From an uncultured bacterium (lineage in GTDB: Bacteria > Krumholzibacteriota > Krumholzibacteriia > LZORAL124-64-63): a stretch of 47,375 nt of DNA. Below, one piece after another: positions 7,662 through 15,575 of the stretch. The stretch is taken from positions 1 through 47,375 of the forward strand of contig CAIWHK010000058.1 of assembly GCA_903912525.1 (NCBI GenBank), given 5' to 3'. Position 1 is the stretch's first letter, and every line of letters begins with the position of its first letter. Made by a program: the position numbers and the translations under genes. The notes below the pieces were generated by a model. That model ran no database searches, was not told the DNA's origin, and was given only the letters and a program-made list of their open reading frames with translations.

Positions 7662-8663
7662 ATGACCGCCACCATCACCCTCCCTGTGTTCACCGCCGGC
7701 CGGCCCGCCGCGCAGGTCGACGCCTCCCTGCGCCAGGCCCTCAACGCCTGCGACCGCGCCCGTGAGTGCGCCGTGCTCTGGTTCGCCGAGGTCCAGCGAC
7801 GCGAGCTGCATCGCCAGCTCGGCCACGCCAGCCTGCAGCTCTACGCCACGCAGGCGCTCGGCTTCTCGGACAACCGCTACTGGCAGTTCAAGCGCCTGGC
7901 CGACGACCTCGATCGCCTCCCCGTGCTGCGCGAGGCGGTGGCATCAGGCGAAGTCGGCTGGACGAAGGCGCAGCAGGTCGCGCGTGTGGCGACGCCCGAG
8001 ACGCAGCAGCTGTGGGTGGCGAAGGCGGCGACGTGCGGGCGGCGCGAGCTGGCGGTGGCGGTGAAGGAGGCGCGGACCACCGCACCCGTGGCCGATCTGC
8101 CGACCACCATCACCCTGCGCGCGGACGGCCTGCAACTGGCGCGCTTCGAGGCGCTGTTCGAGAAGGTGCGCAAACTGAACGCCGCGCCGGGCGACGCCGA
8201 CCGCATGGACACGGTGCTGGCCGGCCTCGAGGCGCTGGTCGAGGCGGCGCGGGGTGATCGATCGCAACGGGCCGCCGCGCCCGCCATCCAGGTGGTCGTC
8301 CAGCAATGCCCCGATTGCCAAGCTGCCGCCGCCGTGACCAGCCGCGGCGAGAAGCGACTTGCTCCGGCGCAAGTCGAGGCGCTTGCCTGCGACGCCCGCG
8401 TGCGCGAACCAGGCCAGCCCAACCGCGCGACGATTCCGCCCTCGGTGCGCGCCGCCGTGCTGGCGCGCGACCGGCATCGCTGTGCCACGCCGGGCTGTCG
8501 TTCAACGCATTTCCTTGAAGTGCATCATGTCGTGGCGCGCAGCAAAGGCGGGTCCAACCAAGCGGAGAACCTGGTGACGTTGTGCAGTCGTTGCCACGGA
8601 TTCGTGCATGAATGCGGACTTGCGCCGGCGCAAGTGGAGCGGGAATGCCAAGGCGTCCGTTGA
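7662..8663 (+). CDS. DUF222-type HNH endonuclease with two in-frame palindromic elements
   Basis: This 333-residue protein has a helical DUF222/13E12-like region (about residues 15-200) followed by a C-terminal HNH nuclease. The nuclease shows a zinc knuckle CATPGC (Cys274, Cys279), EVHHVV (His288-His289), a conserved NLVTLC segment and CSRCH (Cys308, Cys311, His312). HNH domains of this type bind zinc and a catalytic divalent metal and cut DNA; the cellular target of DUF222-HNH proteins is unknown. Two copies of the dispersed palindrome lie inside the gene and both encode LAPAQV: at residues 233-238, in the linker before the HNH domain (one base changed), and at 320-325, just after it. A further copy lies upstream. 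The gene has its own AT-rich promoter region. It ends 4 bp from the convergent glycosyltransferase gene. Confidence 0.85.
   Translation: MTATITLPVFTAGRPAAQVDASLRQALNACDRARECAVLWFAEVQRRELHRQLGHASLQLYATQALGFSDNRYWQFKRLADDLDRLPVLREAVASGEVGWTKAQQVARVATPETQQLWVAKAATCGRRELAVAVKEARTTAPVADLPTTITLRADGLQLARFEALFEKVRKLNAAPGDADRMDTVLAGLEALVEAARGDRSQRAAAPAIQVVVQQCPDCQAAAAVTSRGEKRLAPAQVEALACDARVREPGQPNRATIPPSVRAAVLARDRHRCATPGCRSTHFLEVHHVVARSKGGSNQAENLVTLCSRCHGFVHECGLAPAQVERECQGVR
8356..8375. repeat. Palindromic element copy 4, inside the HNH gene linker (one mismatch)
   Basis: This copy reads gACTTGCTCCGGCGCAAGTc, differing from the consensus by one base (G to T). The change is synonymous in the LAPAQV frame (GCG to GCT, Ala), so the peptide is kept while the perfect palindrome is lost. 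Confidence 0.9.
8618..8635. repeat. Palindromic element copy 5, in the 3' end of the HNH gene
   Basis: An exact 18-bp copy lies 28 bp before the end of the gene and is read as LAPAQV (residues 320-325), directly after the last HNH zinc/catalytic segment. Confidence 0.95.
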
Positions 8664-8667
8664 CCCG

Positions 8668-10659
8668 TCAGTTGCGCAGGCGCGCGACGAGACCCTGGAC
8701 GGCGTTGACGTCGTTCTGCATCCCCAGCTGCCGGTAGAGCGCCAGGGCGCGATCAAGCCAGGCCAGGGCTGCCGCGCGGTCGCCGCGGGCGGTGTGGAGT
8801 TGGCCGACGATCACGCAGCCCTTTGCGACCTGCTCGGGGCGGTTGCCCGGGTGGCTGGCCGTGAGGTAGTTCTCGAGCATGCCCAGGCCCCGTGTGCTGT
8901 CGCCCAGCTTCAGGCAGGCCAGACCGAGGTACAGCCGTACCACGAGTTCTTCCTGCGGCCGCGCGTGGTCCAGCATGAGCGTCCCGATCTCGAGCGCTTC
9001 GCGGACCCGGCCGTCACGATCCAGGGCCTGCACAAGGGGAGTGCCGGCGGCTGCAATCCTGTCGGCATCGTTCGCGGCCAGCGCGGCGCGCCAGGTCTCC
9101 TTCAATAGGGCGATGGCGCTGTTCGACTCCGCCTGCGGCGCGGCGGCGACCGCGCCCAGCCTGTAGACGATGTTGCCGTCGGCCTCGAACACGCGCGACA
9201 CGCCATCGTAGGCGTCGAGTTTGTCGAGGAACTCGCTCCCCACGTAGGAAGCGCGCTCGATCGTCCCCACGTCCAGGAAGTCGGCGCCCGTCTTGCGCGC
9301 CTGCTCGAGCAGGCCGGGCGCGCCGTCGAGCCGACCGGGATACGGGACGTAGTCCATGCGGCCGTACCAGGCGACGTGCGGCTTGCGCGCCATGATCCGC
9401 GGCCGCCCCGGCCCCGGCCAGTTCGCGGCCTGCGCTTCCAGGTACGTGAAGGTGCGGCGCAGGTATTCCGGCTGCTGGCCGCGATAGTAGGCGACAGAGG
9501 CGCGCGACAGGTCCGCCTGCTGGAACAGGGCGAGAAGCAGGAATGGCACAACGACCAGCGGCAGCCGGCGCGGCAGGCGATCCAGCAGCGAGGCGCCGAG
9601 CAGCGCATACACCGGCACCAGCGGCAGGGAGAAGCGGGCCATGTGGAACACGAGGCCGCAGGCGGCGGCGTACACCACGCCCCAGCCCATGATCGCAAGC
9701 CGCCGCCGGTCGTCGACCGGGCGCATCAGTGCCGCCACCAGCCCCGCGAGCGCCAGTGCGACCAATGGCCAACCCAGGACCTGGACGGTGTCGTGGCGCG
9801 CGTTCGAGAACAGGTTCATGACGTAGCGCCCGACCAGGCCGAAACCGTCGCGCGCCACGAGGTCGGCCACCGAGCCGCCTTCGGCGTGGAAGGCCTGCAC
9901 GATGTTCTGCCCGTTCCGCGTGGCGAGCAGCGATCCTGTCTGCGCGAGGTTCAGGGCGAACCAGGGCCCGGCCACAACAGCGAATCCGCAGGCCAGCCAG
10001 CCGATCGCGCGCAGCGGGCGCGGCGTGCGCAGCAGGACCACGGCGCCGACCAGCCACAGCGGCACCGTCGCGCCGATGTAGCGGGTCAGGAAGGCCAGTC
10101 CGCCCAGGGCGCCCAGCAGCAGCAGGCGCCGCCGATCCAGCGGGCCGCGCAGCGCGAGCCACGCGGCGCAAAGGGCCAGCGCCAGGAAGAGATGGTCCGA
10201 GGCGGCCTTGTGGGCGTTGATGAAGAAGACGTTGTTCGCGGCCGCCAGCAGCGTGGCGCCGACGGCTGTCCGGCGTCCCCACAGGTCCAACCCCAGGCGG
10301 TAGACCAGGAACAGCGACACGCAGGCCGCGGCCAGGCTGAGCAGGTTGCCGGTGCGGAACAGTCCCATGCCGAAGAGGCCGGTGATCACATGGAGCAGGG
10401 CCAGCGCCACGGCCGACACCGGACCCTTGAACGGATAGTCGGCGACGTCCAGGTCGCCGGCGGCCAGGTGCCGCGCCGCGGGGGCGATCTCGGCGAGGAA
10501 ATCCGCTTCGACGGCGAGGTCGCCCAGGGTGCTGGTGCCGAGCAGGACGACCAGTTGGATGGCGCAGCTGGCCGCGATGATGACCGCCAGCACGGCGACA
10601 TCGAGCCGCTGCCACGAGCGCTCACCGGGCGCGAAGCGGTCGGTCCACCGTGCAGGCAC
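8668..10659 (-). CDS. GT39/ArnT-like membrane glycosyltransferase with C-terminal TPR-like region
   Basis: This 663-residue protein has about 10-12 transmembrane segments (about residues 20-400) of the dolichyl-phosphate-mannose/ArnT-like family (GT39, PMT_2 type). An acidic loop after the first helix (EADFLAEIAPAARHL) and YPFKGP match the catalytic loop of that group. Such enzymes transfer sugars from polyprenyl-phosphate donors on the periplasmic side. A soluble part follows. From about residue 540 to the end, repeated helical hairpins with A/L/G spacing look like tetratricopeptide repeats, an uncommon attachment. The start is GTG with GGAGGG six bases upstream. It lies 20 bp downstream of the HD-domain gene and is probably co-transcribed with it. 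Sugar and acceptor are unknown. Confidence 0.8.
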   Translation of the reverse strand: MPARWTDRFAPGERSWQRLDVAVLAVIIAASCAIQLVVLLGTSTLGDLAVEADFLAEIAPAARHLAAGDLDVADYPFKGPVSAVALALLHVITGLFGMGLFRTGNLLSLAAACVSLFLVYRLGLDLWGRRTAVGATLLAAANNVFFINAHKAASDHLFLALALCAAWLALRGPLDRRRLLLLGALGGLAFLTRYIGATVPLWLVGAVVLLRTPRPLRAIGWLACGFAVVAGPWFALNLAQTGSLLATRNGQNIVQAFHAEGGSVADLVARDGFGLVGRYVMNLFSNARHDTVQVLGWPLVALALAGLVAALMRPVDDRRRLAIMGWGVVYAAACGLVFHMARFSLPLVPVYALLGASLLDRLPRRLPLVVVPFLLLALFQQADLSRASVAYYRGQQPEYLRRTFTYLEAQAANWPGPGRPRIMARKPHVAWYGRMDYVPYPGRLDGAPGLLEQARKTGADFLDVGTIERASYVGSEFLDKLDAYDGVSRVFEADGNIVYRLGAVAAAPQAESNSAIALLKETWRAALAANDADRIAAAGTPLVQALDRDGRVREALEIGTLMLDHARPQEELVVRLYLGLACLKLGDSTRGLGMLENYLTASHPGNRPEQVAKGCVIVGQLHTARGDRAAALAWLDRALALYRQLGMQNDVNAVQGLVARLRN

Positions 10660-10679
10660 TTCGGCCCTCCGCCCAACGC

Positions 10680-11267
10680 CTATGCGTGGTGATCGGTCGT
10701 CCCCGGCCGCCGCTCGTGCAGCGCCCGCACCAGCGAGCGGCTGACCTCATACGCAAACCCCGACTCCGGCGCGAACCGCCAGAACTCCTCGAGCTCGCGC
10801 GTGCCGCACCCGCGCTCGTACGACAGGGCCGTCGCCAGCAGGTCCAGCCGGTCGGCATCGCGCACCAGCTTGGCCTCGGCGGTCTCCTGTTCCTCGAACT
10901 CCTGCCACAGCGCCTGCCACTCGCCGCGGAACGGCAGGTCAACCAGCAGTTCGTCCAGCGCCGCTTCCTCGGCCACCGCTTTCGCGCCCGCCGGCAGGAA
11001 CCGCGAACCGCCCAGCGACAAATCGCCCGTCACGCTCTCGGCCAAATCGTGCGCGATCGCCAACGCCAGCACGCGCGCACGGTCCAGCGCCACGTCCTCG
11101 ATCGATCCCAGCAGCGCCAGCGAGATCAACGCCACGCCGTGGCTGTGGTCGGCCACGCTTTCAGGGGAGGGCACGCCGCGCTGGTGCCAACCCGTGCGCG
11201 GGGTGGTCTTCAGGCGGCCGGCCTGCAGCAGCATGTCCAGCAGGCGTGTCGTCGAGGCGTCGTCCAT
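10680..11267 (-). CDS. HD-domain 5'-deoxynucleotidase-like protein (YfbR/HDDC2 type)
   Basis: This 195-residue cytosolic protein has the HD phosphohydrolase fold of the YfbR/HDDC2 group, whose members dephosphorylate deoxynucleoside 5'-monophosphates. The metal-binding signature is clear: W.Q.GV..PESVADHSHG (His41), AIAHDLAE (His73-Asp74) and VRDADRLDLL (Asp137). The N-terminal GRLK..PRTGW matches the substrate-binding segment of that family. Length is normal. The start is chosen at the ATG 27 bp after the symporter stop codon; longer upstream reading frames are only antisense or frame shadows of the symporter. It sits between symporter and glycosyltransferase genes on the same strand, so it is likely part of one transcript without an obvious functional link. 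Confidence 0.85.
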   Translation of the reverse strand: MDDASTTRLLDMLLQAGRLKTTPRTGWHQRGVPSPESVADHSHGVALISLALLGSIEDVALDRARVLALAIAHDLAESVTGDLSLGGSRFLPAGAKAVAEEAALDELLVDLPFRGEWQALWQEFEEQETAEAKLVRDADRLDLLATALSYERGCGTRELEEFWRFAPESGFAYEVSRSLVRALHERRPGTTDHHA

Positions 11268-11293
11268 CGTCGATCCTTTCAGCCGCGCAATTC

Positions 11294-12904
11294 TCAGCCG
11301 CGGAAGATCCACCAGGTGATCGCCACACCCAGCACCACCAGCCAACTCAAACCGATCATGAGCTTGGCGTGGCGCATTGGCAGCTTCGGCCCGGCAGTGG
11401 CGTAGGTCAACCCGGCCAGTTGCTCGCGCGAGGGCGCCGGCGCCGTCAGGCTGGCCAGCACCAGCACCACGGCGCAGATGCCGAACAGCATCGCCGCGAA
11501 GTGCAGGAAGTTCATGGTCGCGAACACGTGCATCGGCCCGCTCGCACCGCCGCCGCCCGTCAGTTCCAGCACCAGGCGCAGCGCGCCCAGCACGAAGCCG
11601 GTCAGCAGCGAGGCCATCGCGCCGCGCGCATTGACGCGCGCCCAGAACAGGCCCAGCAGGAACACCGCCGCAATCGGCGGCGAGATGTACGCCTGCACGC
11701 TCTGCAGGTACTGGTACAGCTGGCCCGAGATGCGCGCCATCAGCGGGATCCACAGCAGCGCCAGCACGACCAGGCCGGCGGTGCTCACCTGGCCGGCGAC
11801 GACCAGCTGCTTGTCCGAGGCGGTGGGCTTCAGCTTGCGGTAGATGTCGAACGTCATCAGTGTCGAGCACGAGTTGAACACCGACGACAGCGAGCTCATC
11901 AGCGCGGCCAGCAGGCCAGCCACGACCACGCCGCGCAGGCCGGTCGGCAGCAGGGACGTGACCAGCGTGGGCAGCGCCTGGTCGGGGCTGTCCAGGTGCA
12001 GCTTGCCCTGCAGCACCAGGCTGTGTGCGGCCACACCAGGGATCACGAACAGGACCACCGGCAGCAGCTTCAGGAAGGCGGCGAAGATGGTGCCGCCGCG
12101 CGCCTGGTCGATGTTGCGCGCCGCCAGCACGCGCTGGACGATGAACTGGTCGGTGCACCAGTACCACACGCCCAGGATGGGGGCGCCCAGCAGGATGCCG
12201 GTCCAGGGGAAGTTCTTGTCCGTCGCCGGCAGCCACATGTCGAAGAACGTCGGGCCGGCCAGGGCCTTCATCTCGTGCCAGCCGCCCACCGCGTGCACGC
12301 CGGCCCAGGTCAGCACCAGCGAGCCCAGCAGCAGCACGAACAGCTGCATCGTGTCGGTGATGAGCACGGCGCGCAGGCCGCCCAGCACGGTGTAGAGGCC
12401 GGTGGCGACGATGACGACCAGGGCGCCCACCCAGAAGTCGATGCCCATCAAGGCGCTGAAGACGATGCCGCCGGCGACGATCGTCACCGAGATCTTCGTC
12501 AGCACGTAGGCGATCACCGAGATGATGGCCAGGTACCAGCGGGCGGCGGGCGAGTAGCGGCGCTCGAGGAACTCCGGCATCGTCGTGACGCCGCTGCGCA
12601 GGTAGAAGGGCACGAAGACCCAGCCCAGCAGCAGCAGGATCAGCGAGGCCAGCACCTCGAACTGGCCCACGGCGACGCCGCTGGCGGCGCCGGTGCCGGC
12701 CAGGCCGACCAGGTGCTCCGAGCCGATGTTCGAGGCGAACAGCGAGGCGCCGACCACGAACCAGCCGACATTGCGGTTGGCCAGGAAGTACCCGCTGCTG
12801 CTCTCGCGCACGCGCTCGCGGCGCGTGTACCACCAGGCGACCCCGAACGTGAGCGCGAAATACGCGACGATCACTGACCAGTCGAGCATGTCCAGGCGGT
12901 TCAT
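11294..12904 (-). CDS. Sodium/solute symporter (SSS family, SGLT-like)
   Basis: This 536-residue transporter of the solute:sodium symporter family has about 14 transmembrane segments. Diagnostic segments are an N-terminal helix followed by SSGYFLANRNVGWFVVGASLFASNIGSEHLVG, G.PEFLERRY, the Na+-site region YTVLGGLRAVLITDTMQ, and WYWCTDQF.VQRVLAARN, which resembles SGLT-type sugar carriers. It imports an organic solute, most likely a sugar or polyol, driven by sodium. The ATG is preceded by GGAGAGG. The gene is divergent from the CBM20-esterase and heads a probable unit with the HD protein and the glycosyltransferase. The presence of GH31 and CBM20 proteins nearby supports a sugar substrate, but this is inference. 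Confidence 0.9.
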   Translation of the reverse strand: MNRLDMLDWSVIVAYFALTFGVAWWYTRRERVRESSSGYFLANRNVGWFVVGASLFASNIGSEHLVGLAGTGAASGVAVGQFEVLASLILLLLGWVFVPFYLRSGVTTMPEFLERRYSPAARWYLAIISVIAYVLTKISVTIVAGGIVFSALMGIDFWVGALVVIVATGLYTVLGGLRAVLITDTMQLFVLLLGSLVLTWAGVHAVGGWHEMKALAGPTFFDMWLPATDKNFPWTGILLGAPILGVWYWCTDQFIVQRVLAARNIDQARGGTIFAAFLKLLPVVLFVIPGVAAHSLVLQGKLHLDSPDQALPTLVTSLLPTGLRGVVVAGLLAALMSSLSSVFNSCSTLMTFDIYRKLKPTASDKQLVVAGQVSTAGLVVLALLWIPLMARISGQLYQYLQSVQAYISPPIAAVFLLGLFWARVNARGAMASLLTGFVLGALRLVLELTGGGGASGPMHVFATMNFLHFAAMLFGICAVVLVLASLTAPAPSREQLAGLTYATAGPKLPMRHAKLMIGLSWLVVLGVAITWWIFRG

Positions 12905-13005
12905 GGTATCCTCTCCGCGGCATGGGGCGGTGGCGGCCTGCGTCCCCCATTGTCACCCATCCGGCAGGGAACTGTCAGCGGAAAACGCGATTGCGAGGAC
13001 CTTTC

Positions 13006-14178
13006 ATGCGGCTCCTGATCCTGCTTCTGTTCGTCGCCCTGGCGGTCCCCACCACGGCCGCTGTCGTGACCTTCGACGTGACCGTGCCCGCGAAGACCCC
13101 GACGGGCGCCGTCCTGCATCTTGCCGGCGATTTCCAGGGCTGGAACCCGGGTGCCCCCGACTGGGCGCTGGCCCGCGGGGCCGACGGACACTGGCAACGA
13201 CAAGCCACCTTCGCCGACGGGCAGTCGCTGCAGTTCAAGTTCACGCTGGGCAGCTGGGGCAGCGTGGAAAAGGGGCCGCTGGGCGAGGAAATGCAGAACC
13301 GCCTGCTTACGGTGCGCGCCGACACCACGCTGCAACTGGTCGTGGCGAACTGGGCCGACGGCGCCCCGCCGCGCGACACCACCACCGGCGATGTACGCAA
13401 GCTGGACCTGCCCGGCTTTCTCGAAGGCCGCAACGTGTGGGTCTGGTTGCCCGAAGGCTACGAGCGCGAGCCGCAGCGCCGCTACCCGGTCCTCTACATG
13501 CTCGACGGCCAGAACGCCTTCAACGCCGCCACAAGCTTCGCCGGCGAGTGGGAGGCCGACGAGTCGCTGGCCCGTCTGGTCGCCGCGAACGAGGTCGAAC
13601 CGTTGATCATCGTCGCGGTCGCCAACGGCGGCGGCAAGCGCGCGCTCGAGTACACGCCGTGGCCGCTGGCGCGGTTCGGCGAGCCGACCGGCGGCGGTGC
13701 GCAACACCTGGAGACCATCATCGAGGTGCTCATGCCCGCCATCGACAAGGCCTACCGCACGCAGCAGGGTCCTGAACACACCGGGCTGTGCGGTTCGTCG
13801 TTCGGCGGATTGATGGCGCTGCACGCGGCCTGGGTGCGGCCCGACGTCTTCGGCCGGCTGGCGGCGCTGTCGCCGAGCCTGGATTGGGCGGACCATGCGC
13901 CGCTGCAGATGGTCACCGCGCACCCGCGCCCGGGTGTGCGCCTGTACACGGACATGGGCACGCGCGAGCGGGGGAACCTCAAGGATGCCGACGGCAACGG
14001 CGTGGATGACTCGATCGACGAACTGCGCGCGCTGCGGCAGGCGCTCTTGCAGAAGGGCTTTACCGAGGGCAAGGACCTGCTGGTGATCGAGGACGACGGC
14101 GCCCGCCACAACGAGGCGTTCTGGGCGCGCCGGTTCCCCGGGGCGATGCGCTTCCTGTTCCCGGCGGCCGCCCGCTAG
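13006..14178 (+). CDS. Exported esterase (EstD/Fes-like alpha/beta hydrolase) with N-terminal CBM20-like domain
   Basis: This 390-residue secreted protein starts with a signal peptide (cleavage near TTAA, residue 19). Residues about 20-115 form a CBM20-like starch-binding domain (HLAGDFQGWNPG..W.L.RG.DG.W, then FKFTLGSW..VEKG). An esterase domain of the PF00756 type follows: NVWVWLPEGY, VLYMLDGQNAF, nucleophile elbow GSSFGG (Ser265) and a likely catalytic His368 in ARHNEAFW. Such enzymes cleave ester bonds; with a CBM20 the substrate may be carbohydrate-linked. The chosen ATG has GAGGA seven bases upstream and gives a signal peptide. The 3' end overlaps the convergent lipoprotein gene by 4 bp. 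The sequence DADGNGVDDSID inside the domain is a possible calcium-binding loop. Confidence 0.82.
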   Translation: MRLLILLLFVALAVPTTAAVVTFDVTVPAKTPTGAVLHLAGDFQGWNPGAPDWALARGADGHWQRQATFADGQSLQFKFTLGSWGSVEKGPLGEEMQNRLLTVRADTTLQLVVANWADGAPPRDTTTGDVRKLDLPGFLEGRNVWVWLPEGYEREPQRRYPVLYMLDGQNAFNAATSFAGEWEADESLARLVAANEVEPLIIVAVANGGGKRALEYTPWPLARFGEPTGGGAQHLETIIEVLMPAIDKAYRTQQGPEHTGLCGSSFGGLMALHAAWVRPDVFGRLAALSPSLDWADHAPLQMVTAHPRPGVRLYTDMGTRERGNLKDADGNGVDDSIDELRALRQALLQKGFTEGKDLLVIEDDGARHNEAFWARRFPGAMRFLFPAAAR

Positions 14179-15263
14179 CGCTCCAGCAGCAGCGGCTGGC
14201 GCAGGCCCGTGCCTTCAGTCAGGCTCCAGCCCACGGCGCAGAGCGTGCCGTCGGTTGAGCGCGCCAGCTGCTCGATGGTGCCGATGAACGGCTTGAGGTC
14301 GCGCTTGATCGTGCCGCCCTCCAGCCGCAGGATCGTCCCCAGCCCGCTGCCGCCTTCGCCGCCGCAGGCCAGGTACCACACGCCGCCCGGGGCCGGCAGC
14401 ACATCGTTGACGCCGCCGATCATGTCGCCGTCCGGCAACGTCAGGGCGCGCCAGACGCCGTCGACGCCGCGCAGCCAGGCGAACGCGCGCGGCGCGGTCC
14501 CTCCGGCGCCGGCGATCCCGCCCAGCATCATCGTCCCGTCGTCACCTGCGGCCACGCACTGCAGTGTCTTGCCCGCGGTGCCGGCGCCCAGCGGCACCAG
14601 ATGCCAGGTGTTGTCGCTCGCCTGCAGTCGCAAAACGACCTGCGGCGTCGCTGCGCCGTCGTCGAACCCGCAGGCCAGTGCCTCGCCGTTGCCGACGAAC
14701 ACGTCCGTGAAGCCGCCCTCGTGCAGCGGGTCCAGCGGTGTAATTGCGATCTCCCAGAACTGCGGCGTCCGGCTCGTCCACAGCACGCCGCCGATGCCCG
14801 CGCCGCCGGCCACCATCAGTGCGTCGTCGCCGTCGATCGCGGCAATACCCAACCCGGGTCGCACGATGTTCGCCGGCGCGAACCCGCGCTCGTCGTAGAC
14901 CAGGCAGGTGTCCGATCCCTGGCGCAGCGTGCCGCCGATGACGATGCCCTCGGCCGACAACGCCGCATCCAGCAACACGGCCGCCGACGGGGGATCTTCG
15001 AGGCTGATGTGCGTCCAGGCGCCGGTGGCCCCGCGCGACAGCAGCATGTAGCTGGCGCCTGCCTTGCCCGACGCCAGCCCCAGCGCAACGCCACGGTTGC
15101 CCGCGAAAACGACGGACGACAGGCTCGACCCCAGCGTCATCGTCGGGGTGTTGGCGGGGCGCCAGGGGTCGGCGTCCCCGGGCATGGTCGGGGGGGCGTT
15201 GCGGCAACCAGCCAGCAGCAGGCCGACGAGGCAGCAGCCGAGGCTCAGGCGGATGGTGGTCAC
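14175..15263 (-). CDS. Predicted beta-propeller lipoprotein, unknown function
   Basis: This 362-residue lipoprotein has a lipobox LLAGC (Cys20). The rest is rich in short beta-strands with recurring patterns such as SVVFAGNRGVALG, VLLDAALSAEGIVIGG, GNGEALACGFDDG, GDDGTMMLGG and STDGTLCAVG. They suggest a six- or seven-bladed beta-propeller of the BNR/Kelch type. No catalytic residues are recognisable, and propellers of this type often mediate binding. The start is GTG with GGGGAG upstream. The gene is divergent from the MarR regulator across a 312-bp region holding paired GACAAT repeats, so it is a candidate member of the MarR regulon. Confidence 0.7.
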   Translation of the reverse strand: MTTIRLSLGCCLVGLLLAGCRNAPPTMPGDADPWRPANTPTMTLGSSLSSVVFAGNRGVALGLASGKAGASYMLLSRGATGAWTHISLEDPPSAAVLLDAALSAEGIVIGGTLRQGSDTCLVYDERGFAPANIVRPGLGIAAIDGDDALMVAGGAGIGGVLWTSRTPQFWEIAITPLDPLHEGGFTDVFVGNGEALACGFDDGAATPQVVLRLQASDNTWHLVPLGAGTAGKTLQCVAAGDDGTMMLGGIAGAGGTAPRAFAWLRGVDGVWRALTLPDGDMIGGVNDVLPAPGGVWYLACGGEGGSGLGTILRLEGGTIKRDLKPFIGTIEQLARSTDGTLCAVGWSLTEGTGLRQPLLLER

Positions 15264-15425
15264 GGCGGTTACTCCCCGGTTCGCTGTTGCGGTGGTGACT
15301 CTTCTAGATCATAGGGATTGCCGCCAGGCGCGGCAACGGCGCGGCGGCGGCTGGTTGATGTGTCAATGATGTTGACGAGTGACGCCAGTGTTGTCCGCAG
15401 TCGGTCGCCGAGGGCATTTTTGGAA

Positions 15426-15444
15426 TGACAATAATATAGACAAT
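15426..15444. promoter_or_regulatory. Candidate operator 1: paired GACAAT repeat
   Basis: TGACAATAATATAGACAAT contains two GACAAT hexamers exactly 12 bp apart. The same arrangement recurs 68 bp downstream, upstream of the MarR gene. This suggests a repeated binding site for a dimeric or tandem regulator. Confidence 0.5.
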
Positions 15445-15493
15445 ATGCGCCGCGGCCATCCAAGTTCTTTCTTCATAAACGCTTGCCGCAAGG

Positions 15494-15512
15494 TGACAAT
15501 AGTCTTGACAAT
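15494..15512. promoter_or_regulatory. Candidate operator 2: paired GACAAT repeat
   Basis: TGACAATAGTCTTGACAAT repeats the pattern of operator 1 with the same 12-bp spacing. It also contains a consensus -35 hexamer (TTGACA, 15506-15511) directed towards the MarR gene, although no good -10 follows at 17 bp. Binding here could block transcription. Confidence 0.5.
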
Positions 15513-15575
15513 GCCGCAGCCCCCCGCCAGCCTGCATACAGAACACCGTCTTCACCCGACCATGGAGGGTCGTCG

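Larger units (their letters stand above)
15264..15575. promoter_or_regulatory. Divergent regulatory region between the propeller lipoprotein and MarR genes
   Basis: This 312-bp gap is markedly AT-richer than its surroundings. It contains two pairs of GACAAT direct repeats (15427-15444 and 15495-15512) and one inverted pair GTCAATGATGTTGAC (15362-15376). Promoter-like A/T elements (AATAATATAG) lie inside the first pair. It should contain the promoters of both divergent genes, but no single promoter stands out. Confidence 0.6.

Noticed and set aside
10680-12956. A 758-residue fusion of an N-terminal region with the HD-domain protein
   Set aside because: The N-terminal 560 residues are an out-of-frame reading of the symporter gene; only the last 195 residues from 11267 look like protein.
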